This document shows positions 1 through 7,935 of a stretch of 34,415 nucleotides of DNA, piece after piece (position 1 is the stretch's first letter; the number at the start of each line of letters is the position of its first letter). The DNA is from Myxococcaceae bacterium (GTDB lineage: Bacteria > Myxococcota > Myxococcia > Myxococcales > Myxococcaceae). The DNA lies in contig SECN01000043.1 of NCBI GenBank assembly GCA_004173515.1, positions 1-34,415 on the forward strand, written 5' to 3'. Position numbers and translations under genes: made by a program. The notes below the pieces were generated by a model. That model was not told the DNA's origin. It did no database searches and was given only the letters and a program-made list of their open reading frames with translations.

Positions 1-42
1 GCGCGGGGTGCCCGCCCACCCGCGGGGTCGGGCACCCCGCGC
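1..42. terminator. GC-rich hairpin at window start (possible terminator)
   Basis: Bases 1-14 are exactly complementary to bases 29-42, giving a 14-bp stem with a 14-nt loop. No run of T follows on either strand. It could terminate a gene lying left of the window, or act as a bidirectional terminator; it lies about 450 bp beyond the stop of the flavoprotein gene at 496. Because the other end of the window also carries an inverted repeat, a contig-end artefact is a second possibility. Confidence 0.4.
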
Positions 43-495
43 TCCACGGCCCTACCCTTGCCTTATCGCGGCAGGCTGACATGGCCAGGGCCCGCGTGTC
101 CCCCTTCGTAATGCCCGCAGGCCCTGCGAGCAGCCAGAAGCTCCTGCCAAGGCGTCACGCCAACCCCTACGCCCCGTGTCGGAGCGCTTGGTGGTTGAAC
201 CTCCCGCGTCAGCCGAAGCAAGAGGACCCACCCCTCACGGGAACGCACCGGAGGTAGGGCAAGGGACAGGGATGAAGGACGGCGACGGGCCTCAAGCCCC
301 CCGGGCGGGGAGACGGGGTGCGCATCGCGATCTCCACGCGCTCCCTCAAACCCTGAGCAAGCCTGGGAATCCGGACCCGGGTCGCGACCCGCACAGGCCC
401 CTACGAGCGCCCGGAGTCGGCCCATGCCGCGGAAGGGGTGTTCAAGACTCCCGGAGTTCGTCGCCCCGGGAGGACCTGCACCTCCGACAGGAAGC
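43..495. other. no convincing gene
   Basis: This stretch contains open frames on both strands, but their translations are rich in Gly, Pro, Arg and Ala with no recognisable domain and no good ribosome binding site. I see no tRNA-like cloverleaf, repeat or insertion sequence. It is probably the 3' flank of the minus-strand flavoprotein gene plus a spacer to a gene outside the window. Confidence 0.5.
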
Positions 496-1851
496 TCAGT
501 GCACCGGCACAGGCCCAACCCCCGGAAGCTCCGGGCGCGGCGGCACTGCGGGCGTGGAGGGCCCCGCGTCCAACACGGGCATCCGGGTCGCCACCTTGCC
601 GGTGATGAGCCGCATGTCCCGGCCGCCCTTGGTGAAGAGCGTGTAGCCCCAGTTGAGCATCACCGACAGGCGGTTGCGGAAGCCGATCAGGTAGGCGATG
701 TGCACGCCCGCCCAGACGAGCCACGCGGCGGGCCCTCGCATCTGCCACTTGTCGAAGAGCATCCCCACCGCGTAGCCCCGGCCGATGACGGCGAAGTTGC
801 CCTTGTCGTGGTAGCGGAACGCCCGCAGCGGCTTGCGCGCCAGCCTCAGGCGCACCGTCTTCGCCACGTGCCGCCCCATCTGCATCGCCGCCGGCGCGAT
901 GCCCGGCACCGGCTTGCCGTGCTGCTCCACCGCCGCCACGTCGCCAATCACATACACATCGTCGTAACCCGGCACCGTGAGCAGCGGCCCCACCTTCACC
1001 CGCCCCGCGCGGTCCAGCGGCGCATCCAACGAGCGCACCAGCGGGGACGCCGCCACGCCCGCGCCCCACAGCACCGTGCGCGTGGGAATGCGCTCCCCGC
1101 CAATGTTGACGCCCTCCGCGTCCACGCCCGTCACCATCGCCCCGGTGCGCACCTCCACGTGCAGCTTCTCCAGGTCGCGCTTCGCATCCTCGGACAGCTT
1201 CTCCGGGTACGCCGTCAGCACCCGGGGCAGCCCCTCCAGCAGGATGACCCGCGCCTGCCGCGTGTCGATGTGCCGGAAGTCCTTCGGCAGCGAGTGCCGC
1301 GTCATGTACGCGAGCGCCCCCGCCAGCTCCACGCCCGTGGGCCCCGCGCCGATGATGACGAACGTCAACCACTCACGCTGGCGCTCGGGGTCGGGCTCGC
1401 GCTCCGCGGCCTCGAAGGCCGTCAGCACGCGCTCGCGGATGCGCACCGCGTCCTCCAGCGTCTTCAGGCCCGGTGCCACCTGGGCCCACTCCGGATGCTT
1501 GAAGTACGAGTGCGCCGCGCCCGTCGCCACCACCAACGAGTCGTACGGAATCTCCCCGCCGTCGACGACCAGCACCTTGCGGCGCGCATCCACCGACCTC
1601 GCCTCCGCCAGCATCACCTCCGTGTTGCGCGCCTGGAGCACGCTGCGGATGGGCGCGGAGATGTCCGCCGGGTTCAGCACCGCCGTCGCCACCTGGTAGA
1701 GCAGCGGCTGGAAGAGGTGGTGGTTGTAGCGGTCCACCACCGTCACCCGGACATCGCGTGCCTTGCCCAGGGCCTTCGCGGCTTCCAGCCCGCCAAAGCC
1801 CGCCCCGACGATGACCACGTGATGCCTGCTGTCCTGCGAGTCGCGTTCCAT
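496..1851 (-). CDS. NAD(P)/FAD-dependent oxidoreductase, NDH-2-like
   Basis: Predicted 451-residue type II NADH dehydrogenase-like flavoprotein, which would oxidise NADH and pass electrons to quinone at the inner face of the membrane without pumping protons. Visible motifs are an N-terminal FAD-binding GAGFGG (residues 16-21), a second dinucleotide motif GAGPTG (168-173) for NADH, the C-terminal FAD motif YVIGD (300-304), and AAMQMG near 321-326, which resembles the quinone-site AxxQxG signature of NDH-2. A hydrophobic stretch at about 376-406 fits the C-terminal membrane anchor of this family. I chose the ATG at 1851 because the Rossmann motif begins just after it; an in-frame upstream start at 1902 would add 17 unlikely residues. 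It stands alone, with the next minus-strand gene ending 114 bp upstream. Confidence 0.85.
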   Translation of the reverse strand: MERDSQDSRHHVVIVGAGFGGLEAAKALGKARDVRVTVVDRYNHHLFQPLLYQVATAVLNPADISAPIRSVLQARNTEVMLAEARSVDARRKVLVVDGGEIPYDSLVVATGAAHSYFKHPEWAQVAPGLKTLEDAVRIRERVLTAFEAAEREPDPERQREWLTFVIIGAGPTGVELAGALAYMTRHSLPKDFRHIDTRQARVILLEGLPRVLTAYPEKLSEDAKRDLEKLHVEVRTGAMVTGVDAEGVNIGGERIPTRTVLWGAGVAASPLVRSLDAPLDRAGRVKVGPLLTVPGYDDVYVIGDVAAVEQHGKPVPGIAPAAMQMGRHVAKTVRLRLARKPLRAFRYHDKGNFAVIGRGYAVGMLFDKWQMRGPAAWLVWAGVHIAYLIGFRNRLSVMLNWGYTLFTKGGRDMRLITGKVATRMPVLDAGPSTPAVPPRPELPGVGPVPVH

Positions 1852-1965
1852 GGCGGAAAAGGTGCGGCCGCATGACGCGAACGGCCAGCACCCCGGAAAC
1901 ACGCCTGCTTCACAGCCACCGTCCGGTCGCCTGGCTGCTGCCCGGCGACCGGTGGGAGGCCTGCG

Positions 1966-2986
1966 TCACTCCGCCGCTTTGGCGGTGCCCGTGCCCTTGG
2001 CCTGGTGCCACGACGCGAGCAGCTCGCGCTCGCGGTCCGCGGGGATGCCCGCGCGCTGCTTCTCCTGACGCTCCGGCGGCAGGGTGCGGAACCACGCCAA
2101 CGTGTCGCGCACCGTGTCCGCCAGGGGGCGGATGGTCAGGCCCGCCTGGATGGCATGCTCGATGCTCACGCGGCCCAGGCCGCCCTCCGCGCCCGTGCGC
2201 GCCGCCCAGATGGGGATCTCCGCGATGGGCATCAGCTTCTGCTGCTCCAGGAACGGGGTCTCCACCCAGGTGAAGCGCGCGTCGCTGCCCGTCACCTCGC
2301 GGAGGTTCTCCAGGAAGGTGCGCATCTTGATGGCCTTCGTGGGGCCGGTGACGTTGAAGACGCCCATGGTGCGGCGCTCCACGTTGCGGATGATGAAGGC
2401 GGCCAGGTCGCGCGCGTCGATGAACTGCACCGGATCCTCGCCGTCGCCGGGGGCCAGCACCTCACCGCCCCGCGCCACGCGCAGCGGCCAGTAGGTGAAG
2501 CGGTCCGACCCGTCGTCCGGCCCCACGATGTAGCCGGGGCGGATGTTGAGCGCGCGGCCCGGGAAGGCGGCCTCCGCGGCCTGCGTTGGGCGCCAGCAGG
2601 TCCGCGGACGCCTTCACGATGCGCGGGTAGTAGCCGGACGTGTCGATGACCACGTCCCACTTGCGGCCCTCGAGCGCCTTGAGACCCTCGCCCTTGTTCG
2701 GGTCGCGGTCGCCCTGGAGCTTCTCCACGTCCGGGAAGAGGCCCGGGTTCGACTTGCCGCGGTTGAAGAGCGTGAGGGTGTGGCCGCGCTCCTTGGCCCG
2801 CTCCACCAGCGCCGGCCCCAGGAAGCGCGTGCCGCCCAGGATGAGGATGCTCAGGGGCTTGCCCTTGGGCTCCTCCGCCTCCGGGCTCGCACCGGGTCCC
2901 GCCTTGGGGGTCGTCGCACAGCCCAGGGTCTGGGCCACGCCCAATGCCGCCGCTGCTTGAATCACGCCTCTTCGGGTCAACTTCAT
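1966..2986 (-). pseudogene. SDR/NAD-dependent epimerase lipoprotein, internal deletion and frameshift
   Basis: The N-terminal part (from the ATG at 2986, with a GGAGGA ribosome site upstream) has a twin-arginine-like TRRGVIQ (residues 4-10), a lipobox ending at Cys23, and the NAD-binding GGTRFLG (51-57). The frame stays sensible up to LLAPN near 2588, then becomes Gly/Arg/Pro-rich. The C-terminal part of the same family resumes in another frame from about 2583 (QAAEAAFPGR, then RPGYIVGPDD) and runs to the stop at 1966. The span is 1021 bp, not a multiple of three. The segment between LLAPN and QAAEAAFPGR, where the family carries its serine and YxxxK catalytic residues, is absent, so a one-base correction would not restore an enzyme. 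It was probably an exported NAD(P)-dependent epimerase/reductase. Its ATG overlaps the stop of the upstream transporter gene. Natural pseudogene or assembly loss are both possible. Confidence 0.8.
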
Positions 2987-4272
2987 GCCGTGGTTCCTCC
3001 GGGAAGGGTCGTCGTCTGCGCAACTGCTTCAGGGGCGCGCACGCGCTGCTGCCGCGCCAGGTACAGGGACACCGCGAGCCACAGCGCCGCCATGGGCACC
3101 GCGACCAGCGACAGGCCCGTCATGCCCAGGCCCAGCGCGGTGAGGCCGCCCTGCAGCCAGGAGCTCACCGTGTCGCTGCCCCGGTACACCACCGTGTCGA
3201 TGAAGCTCTTCGACTTGTAGCGGGCCTCGCGGTCCACGGTGGTGAAGAGGATCTCCCGCGACGGGCGCTCCAGCGCGTAGTGGCTGGCGCCCCGCAGGGA
3301 CTTCACCCCGATGAGCACCACCAGCACCGGCGCGAACGCGAGCACGCCGAAGCCCAGCATGGTGAGCACCGGCGGCACCGCCATGGCCACGCCCAGGCCC
3401 AGCTTCGAGATCACCCGCCCGGTGACGAGCGTCTGCAATCCCAGGGTCAACACCTGCACCCAGAAGTCGATGTCCGCGAACGCCGCCGTGCGCGCCGCCG
3501 CGTCCTTCGCCATCCCCGCCACCAACTGCACCTCCTGGTAGTACAGGAACGTGGAGGTCGCCGCGTACAGGAGCACCTGCAACCCCAGCGCGAGCAGGAA
3601 CGGCGAGGTCACCAAGAGCCGCAGCCCCGCGAGCATCCCGCCGCCCACCGGGCCCTCGCGCGTGGCGGGCTGGTGCTGGACGTCCCGCGCCCAGCGGCCC
3701 AGGCGCTTCACGCACTGCGCGCTCACCTCCAGCATCACCGCGGACAGGAGGATGAGGTTCACCGGGCCCACGCCCTCGGCCAGCCGCCCCACCAGGAACG
3801 GACCGACAATCATGCCCGTGGTGCCGCCCGCCGCGATGAAGCCGAAGAGCCGCTTGCCCTGGTCGCTGGCGAACACGTCCGCCATGAAGCTCCAGAAGAT
3901 GGAGACGACGAACAGGTTGTAGACGCTCAGCCAGACGTAGAAGGCCCGCGCCACGACCTCCTTCGCCACGCCGAACTTCAGCAGCACGAAGAAGACCAGC
4001 AGGTTGAGCAGGAAGAAGCGGTAGACGCGCGGCACGACGACGCGGCGGGGGTAGCGCGCCACCAGCATGGAGAACGCCGGCACCGCCAGCAGCATCACGA
4101 CGAACGTCACCGTGAAGAGCCAGGGCAGGTGCTTCACGTCCCCCGCCGTGCCCATCTCATTGCGGATGGGCCGCAGGATGGCGTAGCCGCACATCAGCGT
4201 GAAGAAGTAGATGAACGAGCCGAGGACCGCCCCCACCTCCTCGTCCCGGACATCCACGAAGCGCTTGAGCAT
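2983..4272 (-). CDS. MFS protein, NTP/NDP exchange transporter-like
   Basis: A 429-residue polytopic membrane protein with about 12 hydrophobic segments. The N-terminus (MLKRFVDVRDEEVGAVLGSF, followed by a YAILRPIRNEMG segment) resembles the ATP:ADP antiporter (Tlc)-like branch of the MFS found in some free-living proteobacteria and myxobacteria. In obligate intracellular bacteria, relatives exchange host ATP for ADP; the substrate here cannot be deduced. A DxQGKRLFGFIAAGGTTG segment in the middle is typical of the family. The stop overlaps the ATG of the downstream SDR gene by 4 bp (ATGA arrangement), indicating translational coupling. The gene lies 68 bp after the aminotransferase stop, so all three may be one transcript. 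The ribosome site is weak (GAGG about 11 bases before the ATG). Confidence 0.75.
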   Translation of the reverse strand: MLKRFVDVRDEEVGAVLGSFIYFFTLMCGYAILRPIRNEMGTAGDVKHLPWLFTVTFVVMLLAVPAFSMLVARYPRRVVVPRVYRFFLLNLLVFFVLLKFGVAKEVVARAFYVWLSVYNLFVVSIFWSFMADVFASDQGKRLFGFIAAGGTTGMIVGPFLVGRLAEGVGPVNLILLSAVMLEVSAQCVKRLGRWARDVQHQPATREGPVGGGMLAGLRLLVTSPFLLALGLQVLLYAATSTFLYYQEVQLVAGMAKDAAARTAAFADIDFWVQVLTLGLQTLVTGRVISKLGLGVAMAVPPVLTMLGFGVLAFAPVLVVLIGVKSLRGASHYALERPSREILFTTVDREARYKSKSFIDTVVYRGSDTVSSWLQGGLTALGLGMTGLSLVAVPMAALWLAVSLYLARQQRVRAPEAVAQTTTLPGGTTA

Positions 4273-4340
4273 GATGGCGGCGGCCTCAACGGCGGTTCTG
4301 GCAGGGTATTCCCAACCCGCCTTGCTGGGGAGGAAAGTCG

Positions 4341-5645
4341 TTATTTCCCGGCGAGGATTTCACGCACGGTGGCCTCCACGCGGGGCAGGGCCTCCTCGAT
4401 TTCGGCGACGGAGGTGGCGCCCACGGAGAGGCGGAACCAGCCGGTGTCCTCCGGAAGGCCGAAGGCCTGGAAGGGCACCACGGCGAAGCGGGCCTTCTCC
4501 AGCAGGCGCTTGCGGATGGCGTCATTGGTGGTGAGCCCGTCCCGGCCCACCAGGTCGAACTGGACGGACAGGTAGATGGCGCCCTGCGGCGCGATGGCGC
4601 GCACCGGCAGGCCCGCGTCCTTCATGCGCGCGAAGCCCCGGTGGAGGGCTTCCAGGCGCGCGTCCACGCTGGCGCGCATGGCGCTCAGGAAGGACTCGGT
4701 GGCCTGCGTGTCGTCCAGGTAGCGCGCGGTGGCGACCTGTTCGGCCTTGGGGGCCCAGGCGCCCACGTGGCCCAGCACGTCGCGCATGCGGGAGATGAGG
4801 GTGGGCGCGCCCACGCCCCAGCCCACGCGCACGCCGGTGGCGGCGAACGCCTTGCTGATGCCGTCCACGAACACGGTGTAGGGCGCCATCTCCGGCACCA
4901 GCGCCACGGGCGTCACGTGCTTCGTGCCGCCGAAGCTCAGCACCCAGTAGATGTGGTCGTACATCAGGATGAGGGGCTTCTGGCCCCGGCCTTCGCGCGC
5001 GCGGTTCTCCTGGACGATGCGCTCGCAGATGGCGCGCAGCGCCTCCGGGTCCACCATGGTGCCGGTGGGGTTGAGCGGGCTGCACAGGCAGAGCAGGCGC
5101 GCGGTGGACAGGTGCGGCTCCAACTGCGCCAGCGTGGGCATGAAGCCGGCGGCCGCGTCGGTGGTCACCACCACGCTCTTCGCCCCCAGCATGTGGGCGT
5201 AGTGGTTGTTGTTCCACGACGGCACCGGGTAGACGACGACGTCGCCCGGGTCCAGCACCGCGCGGTAGGCCGCGTAGATGATGGGCCGCGCGCCGCCCGC
5301 GATGACGATGCCCTCCAGCGGATACTTCAGCCCCAGGGAGCGCTCATAGAAGCGCTGCACGGCCTGGCGCAGCTCCAGCACGCCGTCGGAGGGCGGGTAG
5401 TTCGTCTCCCCTGCCTGGAGCGCGGTGCCAATCTGGGTGCGCAGGCCCTCCGGGATGGGGAACTCCTTCGGACTGAAGTCGCCCACGGTGAGGTTGCAGA
5501 CCTTCGTGCCCTTGGCCACGAGTTCGCGGATCTCCGCGGCGATGCGGAGGATTTCGCTGCCCACGAGTCCACGCACCATGGTGCCCACGGTGGTGTCGTC
5601 GCGCGAGGGACGCGGGAGGGAGGTCAGGTCGAGGGCGAGGAGCAT
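4341..5645 (-). CDS. PLP-dependent aminotransferase, class I/II
   Basis: A complete 434-residue fold-type I aminotransferase. Visible landmarks are NPTG (Asn192) and D230 with Y233 for the pyridoxal ring. The Schiff-base lysine is K265 in DGISKAFAATGVRVGWG, and the substrate-carboxylate arginine is R405 in FRLS. The SKxFAxTGxRxGW pattern and length fit aspartate/aromatic-type aminotransferases or related C-S lyases; the amino-acid substrate cannot be told from sequence. The chosen start (ATG at 5645) gives the family's usual length. An in-frame reading upstream of it consists of low-quality sequence over the promoter of the divergent lipoprotein gene and was discarded. It is divergent from the gene at 5730 with an 84-bp shared upstream region, and heads a possible unit with the MFS and SDR genes. 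Confidence 0.88.
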   Translation of the reverse strand: MLLALDLTSLPRPSRDDTTVGTMVRGLVGSEILRIAAEIRELVAKGTKVCNLTVGDFSPKEFPIPEGLRTQIGTALQAGETNYPPSDGVLELRQAVQRFYERSLGLKYPLEGIVIAGGARPIIYAAYRAVLDPGDVVVYPVPSWNNNHYAHMLGAKSVVVTTDAAAGFMPTLAQLEPHLSTARLLCLCSPLNPTGTMVDPEALRAICERIVQENRAREGRGQKPLILMYDHIYWVLSFGGTKHVTPVALVPEMAPYTVFVDGISKAFAATGVRVGWGVGAPTLISRMRDVLGHVGAWAPKAEQVATARYLDDTQATESFLSAMRASVDARLEALHRGFARMKDAGLPVRAIAPQGAIYLSVQFDLVGRDGLTTNDAIRKRLLEKARFAVVPFQAFGLPEDTGWFRLSVGATSVAEIEEALPRVEATVREILAGK

Positions 5646-5729
5646 CTTCCGTGACTCGGGCGCGCACCTTGTGCGAGGACTCGGAAGTCCCGGTGGGACG
5701 CGGTTCAACTGGAAGGCCGGAGGAACAGG

Positions 5730-6431
5730 ATGCGTCTGCGACAGGGGTGGTACGCGCTGGGGATGGTGGCCGGGTTGCTCGGTGCGGGCTGTGAGAAGCA
5801 GGAGCCCGCCACGGTGCCCATGAACGTCCCGGCGACTCCCGCGCCCACGAACACCGTGCCCCGGGAAGGTTCCGCTCCCACCACCACCGCGACGCCGCCG
5901 GTGGAGCGCGTCCTGGACACGGGCACTCCGCCGACCAGCGCCAGTGTGGACGCGGGCAGTGTCACCACGGATGCGGGCGGCGCGGTGGCCGCGGACGCCA
6001 CGTGGACCCTGGAGACGTTGGAGAAGAAGCGCAGCGAGCCTCCCTCCGTCACGATGAGCTCGGTGCGCACGGGCACGCACGAGGGCTACGACCGCACGGT
6101 GTTCGAGTTCGAAGGACCCCGCCTGCCGGGCTACCAGGTGTCGTACGTGAAGACGCCGGTGCAGGACTGCGGTTCGGGGGACGACGTGCCGGTGCCGGGC
6201 AAGGCCGCGCTCCAGGTGCGCTTCACCCGGGCGCAGGCGCACAACGAGCAGGGCCAGGCCACGGTGGCGCAGCGCACGTTCAAGCCCGCGCTGCCGTCGG
6301 TGCTGGAGCTGGCGCGCCTGTGCGCCGCCGAGGGCGAGGTGACGTGGGTGCTGGGCACCACGCGCCGGGCCCCGTTCCGCGTGCTGGAGCTGACCAACCC
6401 CACGCGCCTGGTGCTGGACGTCCAGCACTGA
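5730..6431 (+). CDS. AMIN-like domain lipoprotein
   Basis: A 233-residue predicted lipoprotein. The signal peptide ends in LLGAGC with the lipidated cysteine at residue 21. It is followed by a Pro/Thr/Ala-rich linker to about residue 90 and a C-terminal domain (about 91-233). That domain carries the pattern GYDRTVFEFEG ... PGYQVSY ... TRRAPFRVLELTNPTRLVLD, which matches the AMIN-like domain of secreted actinobacterial and myxobacterial proteins. AMIN-type domains bind envelope components such as peptidoglycan; the ligand here is unknown. A GGAGGAA ribosome site lies at 5719-5725, five bases before the ATG. It is divergent from the aminotransferase and convergent with the STAS-like gene, 13 bp away. 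Confidence 0.75.
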   Translation: MRLRQGWYALGMVAGLLGAGCEKQEPATVPMNVPATPAPTNTVPREGSAPTTTATPPVERVLDTGTPPTSASVDAGSVTTDAGGAVAADATWTLETLEKKRSEPPSVTMSSVRTGTHEGYDRTVFEFEGPRLPGYQVSYVKTPVQDCGSGDDVPVPGKAALQVRFTRAQAHNEQGQATVAQRTFKPALPSVLELARLCAAEGEVTWVLGTTRRAPFRVLELTNPTRLVLDVQH

Positions 6432-6444
6432 GGAGGCACGTTCC

Positions 6445-6852
6445 CTAGTGCCTCGGGCGCTGCGCGCGCTTCCTCGCGACCAGGTCGCGCGCGTCCCGCT
6501 CCGAGTCCGCGAAGTCCACCTCCACCATCCAGCGGCCGGTGAAGTACAGCGCCAGCATCAGCGCCTTGGCCCCCGCGAGCTCTCGCGGGCCCGTGCCGAC
6601 GTAGATGTGGCCCCGGAACCACTCCGCCTTCGAGTGCGCCACCAGCAGCTCGCGCGCCTCCTTGTCGAAGAGCGAATTCGACACGTCGGAGATGAGGAAC
6701 ACCGGCCGCGACGCGGCCACCTCCTCACAGACCTCCAGCACCTTCTTGCAGTCCTCCACCTTCGAGGGCCCGTTGAACTTCATCACCAACAGGTCCGGCT
6801 CCTCGAAGTGCGCGTGATGCGCTCCGAAGCTCCACTCACGATGATTCGCCAC
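6445..6852 (-). CDS. STAS/SpoIIAA-like domain protein
   Basis: A 135-residue soluble protein starting at GTG 6852 behind a G-rich ribosome site (GGGGGGA). It has the alternating strand-helix pattern of small STAS/SpoIIAA-like proteins: a strand at LLVMKFNG, a helix at SKVEDCKKVLEVCEEVAA, a strand at PVFLISDVSN, then EARELLVAHSKAEWF, followed by a hydrophobic strand around residue 80 and a helix containing AKALMLALYFTGR. Such proteins often occur in myxobacteria without a known partner, and no anti-sigma factor or kinase is adjacent. The start region faces an AT-richer 173-bp gap up to 7025 that probably holds its promoter. The STAS-like assignment is by fold pattern, so it is moderate. Confidence 0.6.
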   Translation of the reverse strand: MANHREWSFGAHHAHFEEPDLLVMKFNGPSKVEDCKKVLEVCEEVAASRPVFLISDVSNSLFDKEARELLVAHSKAEWFRGHIYVGTGPRELAGAKALMLALYFTGRWMVEVDFADSERDARDLVARKRAQRPRH

Positions 6853-7025
6853 GCGGTCCCCCCGCTTGAAGCCTTACTTCAACAGGCTTAGTCCTGATAA
6901 CGATTCCAACCAGGATTTCAAGGCAAGGATTCCAATGCGAGACGTTTTCACCTCCTCCCGCCGTGAAGTCGAACGGCCTCGGAGTGACATTGAACCCCTG
7001 GCGTCGGGTCATCAATGACAGCCGT
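6853..7025 (-). promoter_or_regulatory. AT-richer upstream region of the STAS-like gene
   Basis: This gap is noticeably richer in A/T than its surroundings, particularly 6880-6950. On the minus strand it contains TTGCCT followed 17 bases later by TCGTTA, an imperfect sigma-70-like pair. It is the only room for the promoter of the minus-strand gene starting at 6852. The precise promoter is a guess. Confidence 0.25.
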
Positions 7026-7895
7026 TCAGGCGGACCTCGTGCGCGACCGGGCGCGATAGGCGGACGGCGTGACGCTGAAGCGGGCACCGAAGCGGCGGAC
7101 GAACTCGGAGAGGTCCCCGAACCCGCAGGCGAACGCGATGTCCGAGATGCGCTCGGAGGACGTGCGCAGGCGCTCGGCGGCGAGCCCCAGGCGACGACCC
7201 AGGACGTAGCTGTAAGGGCTTTCCCCTACCACCTTGCGGAAGGTGCGCAGGAAGTGGTGCCGGCCCATGCCCAGCTCCTCGGCCAGGGTGCCGAGTGAGA
7301 GGGGTTCGACGAGCCGGGCCTCCATCATGCGCACGGCCTCCGCCATGCGGCGCTCATCGCGGGCGCTCACGGTGGCCCGTGCGGTGGCGCCCTCGTGGAC
7401 ACCGTGCAGGGCCGCGCCCGCCATCCGCAGCACCAGTTCCTCCGCGCTCAGCGCCCCGGGCGAAGCCACCAGCGCCTGGACGTCCGCGAGGAGCGGCGCG
7501 AGGCGCTGGAGCGGGGGCAGCCGGTGCACGGGGAAGTCCGTCCGCTTCACGCCCGGCACGTCCCCCGCGATCTCCTCCAGGAGCGAGGGGTCCACGTGGA
7601 AGGCGACGCAGCGGTCGCCCACGCCGTGCTCATGACCGCAGCAGAAGGAGGCCTCGCGCTCGCCGAGCAACAGCGAGCCGGGCGTCAGCAGCACGCGTCC
7701 GCGCGTGGAGCGATAGGTGAAGCTCCCCTCCAGGACAGCGGAGATGGAAGTCCACCGATGCTCCTCCTCGAAGACGGGGTCAAGGGGACCGGAGCGACAG
7801 ACGACCTCGCTCACCCGCCACCCCTCGCCGGAGGCCAGCAGGCGCGCACTCACCCGGTCAACATTCCCCAAGTCGTCCGAAGACCGGCGCTTCAT
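7026..7895 (-). CDS. AraC-family transcriptional regulator
   Basis: A 289-residue regulator: an N-terminal cupin-like sensor half (about 25-120) and a C-terminal AraC-type double helix-turn-helix (about 185-285). The first helix-turn-helix is near 199-220 (LSLGTLAEELGMGRHHFLRT) and the second near 248-272 (ISDIAFACGFGDLSEFVRRF). The N-terminal half has a dense cluster CCGHEHGVGDRC (Cys85, Cys86, His88, His90, Cys96), which could hold a metal or sense redox; that is inference. The start is the ATG at 7895, preceded by a strong GAGGAGG about ten bases upstream; a longer reading would run into the divergent gene. Only 40 bp separate it from the divergent glycolipid-binding-type gene at 7936, which is its likely target. 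Confidence 0.85.
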   Translation of the reverse strand: MKRRSSDDLGNVDRVSARLLASGEGWRVSEVVCRSGPLDPVFEEEHRWTSISAVLEGSFTYRSTRGRVLLTPGSLLLGEREASFCCGHEHGVGDRCVAFHVDPSLLEEIAGDVPGVKRTDFPVHRLPPLQRLAPLLADVQALVASPGALSAEELVLRMAGAALHGVHEGATARATVSARDERRMAEAVRMMEARLVEPLSLGTLAEELGMGRHHFLRTFRKVVGESPYSYVLGRRLGLAAERLRTSSERISDIAFACGFGDLSEFVRRFGARFSVTPSAYRARSRTRSA

Positions 7896-7935
7896 GTTCC
7901 CAAACCTCCTCAATCGACCGACGGGGTGGTGGATC
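7896..7935. promoter_or_regulatory. short divergent intergenic region
   Basis: Only 40 bp lie between the starts of the AraC regulator (minus) and the glycolipid-binding fusion gene (plus). It holds the AGGAGG-type ribosome site of the regulator and a GGTGG-containing one for the other gene. Full promoters for both genes must extend into the opposite coding sequences, so binding of the AraC protein here would affect both genes. Confidence 0.4.

Noticed and set aside
63..518. A 151-codon minus-strand frame downstream of the flavoprotein
   Set aside because: Low-complexity Gly/Pro/Arg translation, overlaps the end of the flavoprotein gene, and has no ribosome site or recognised family.
424..1875. 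A 483-codon plus-strand open frame opposite the flavoprotein gene
   Set aside because: Composition is His/Arg-rich with no motif, while the opposite strand encodes a clear NDH-2-like protein.
5646..6428. Upstream extension of the aminotransferase frame across the AMIN-like lipoprotein
   Set aside because: It overlaps a lipoprotein with a good signal peptide and ribosome site; aminotransferase similarity starts only at 5645.
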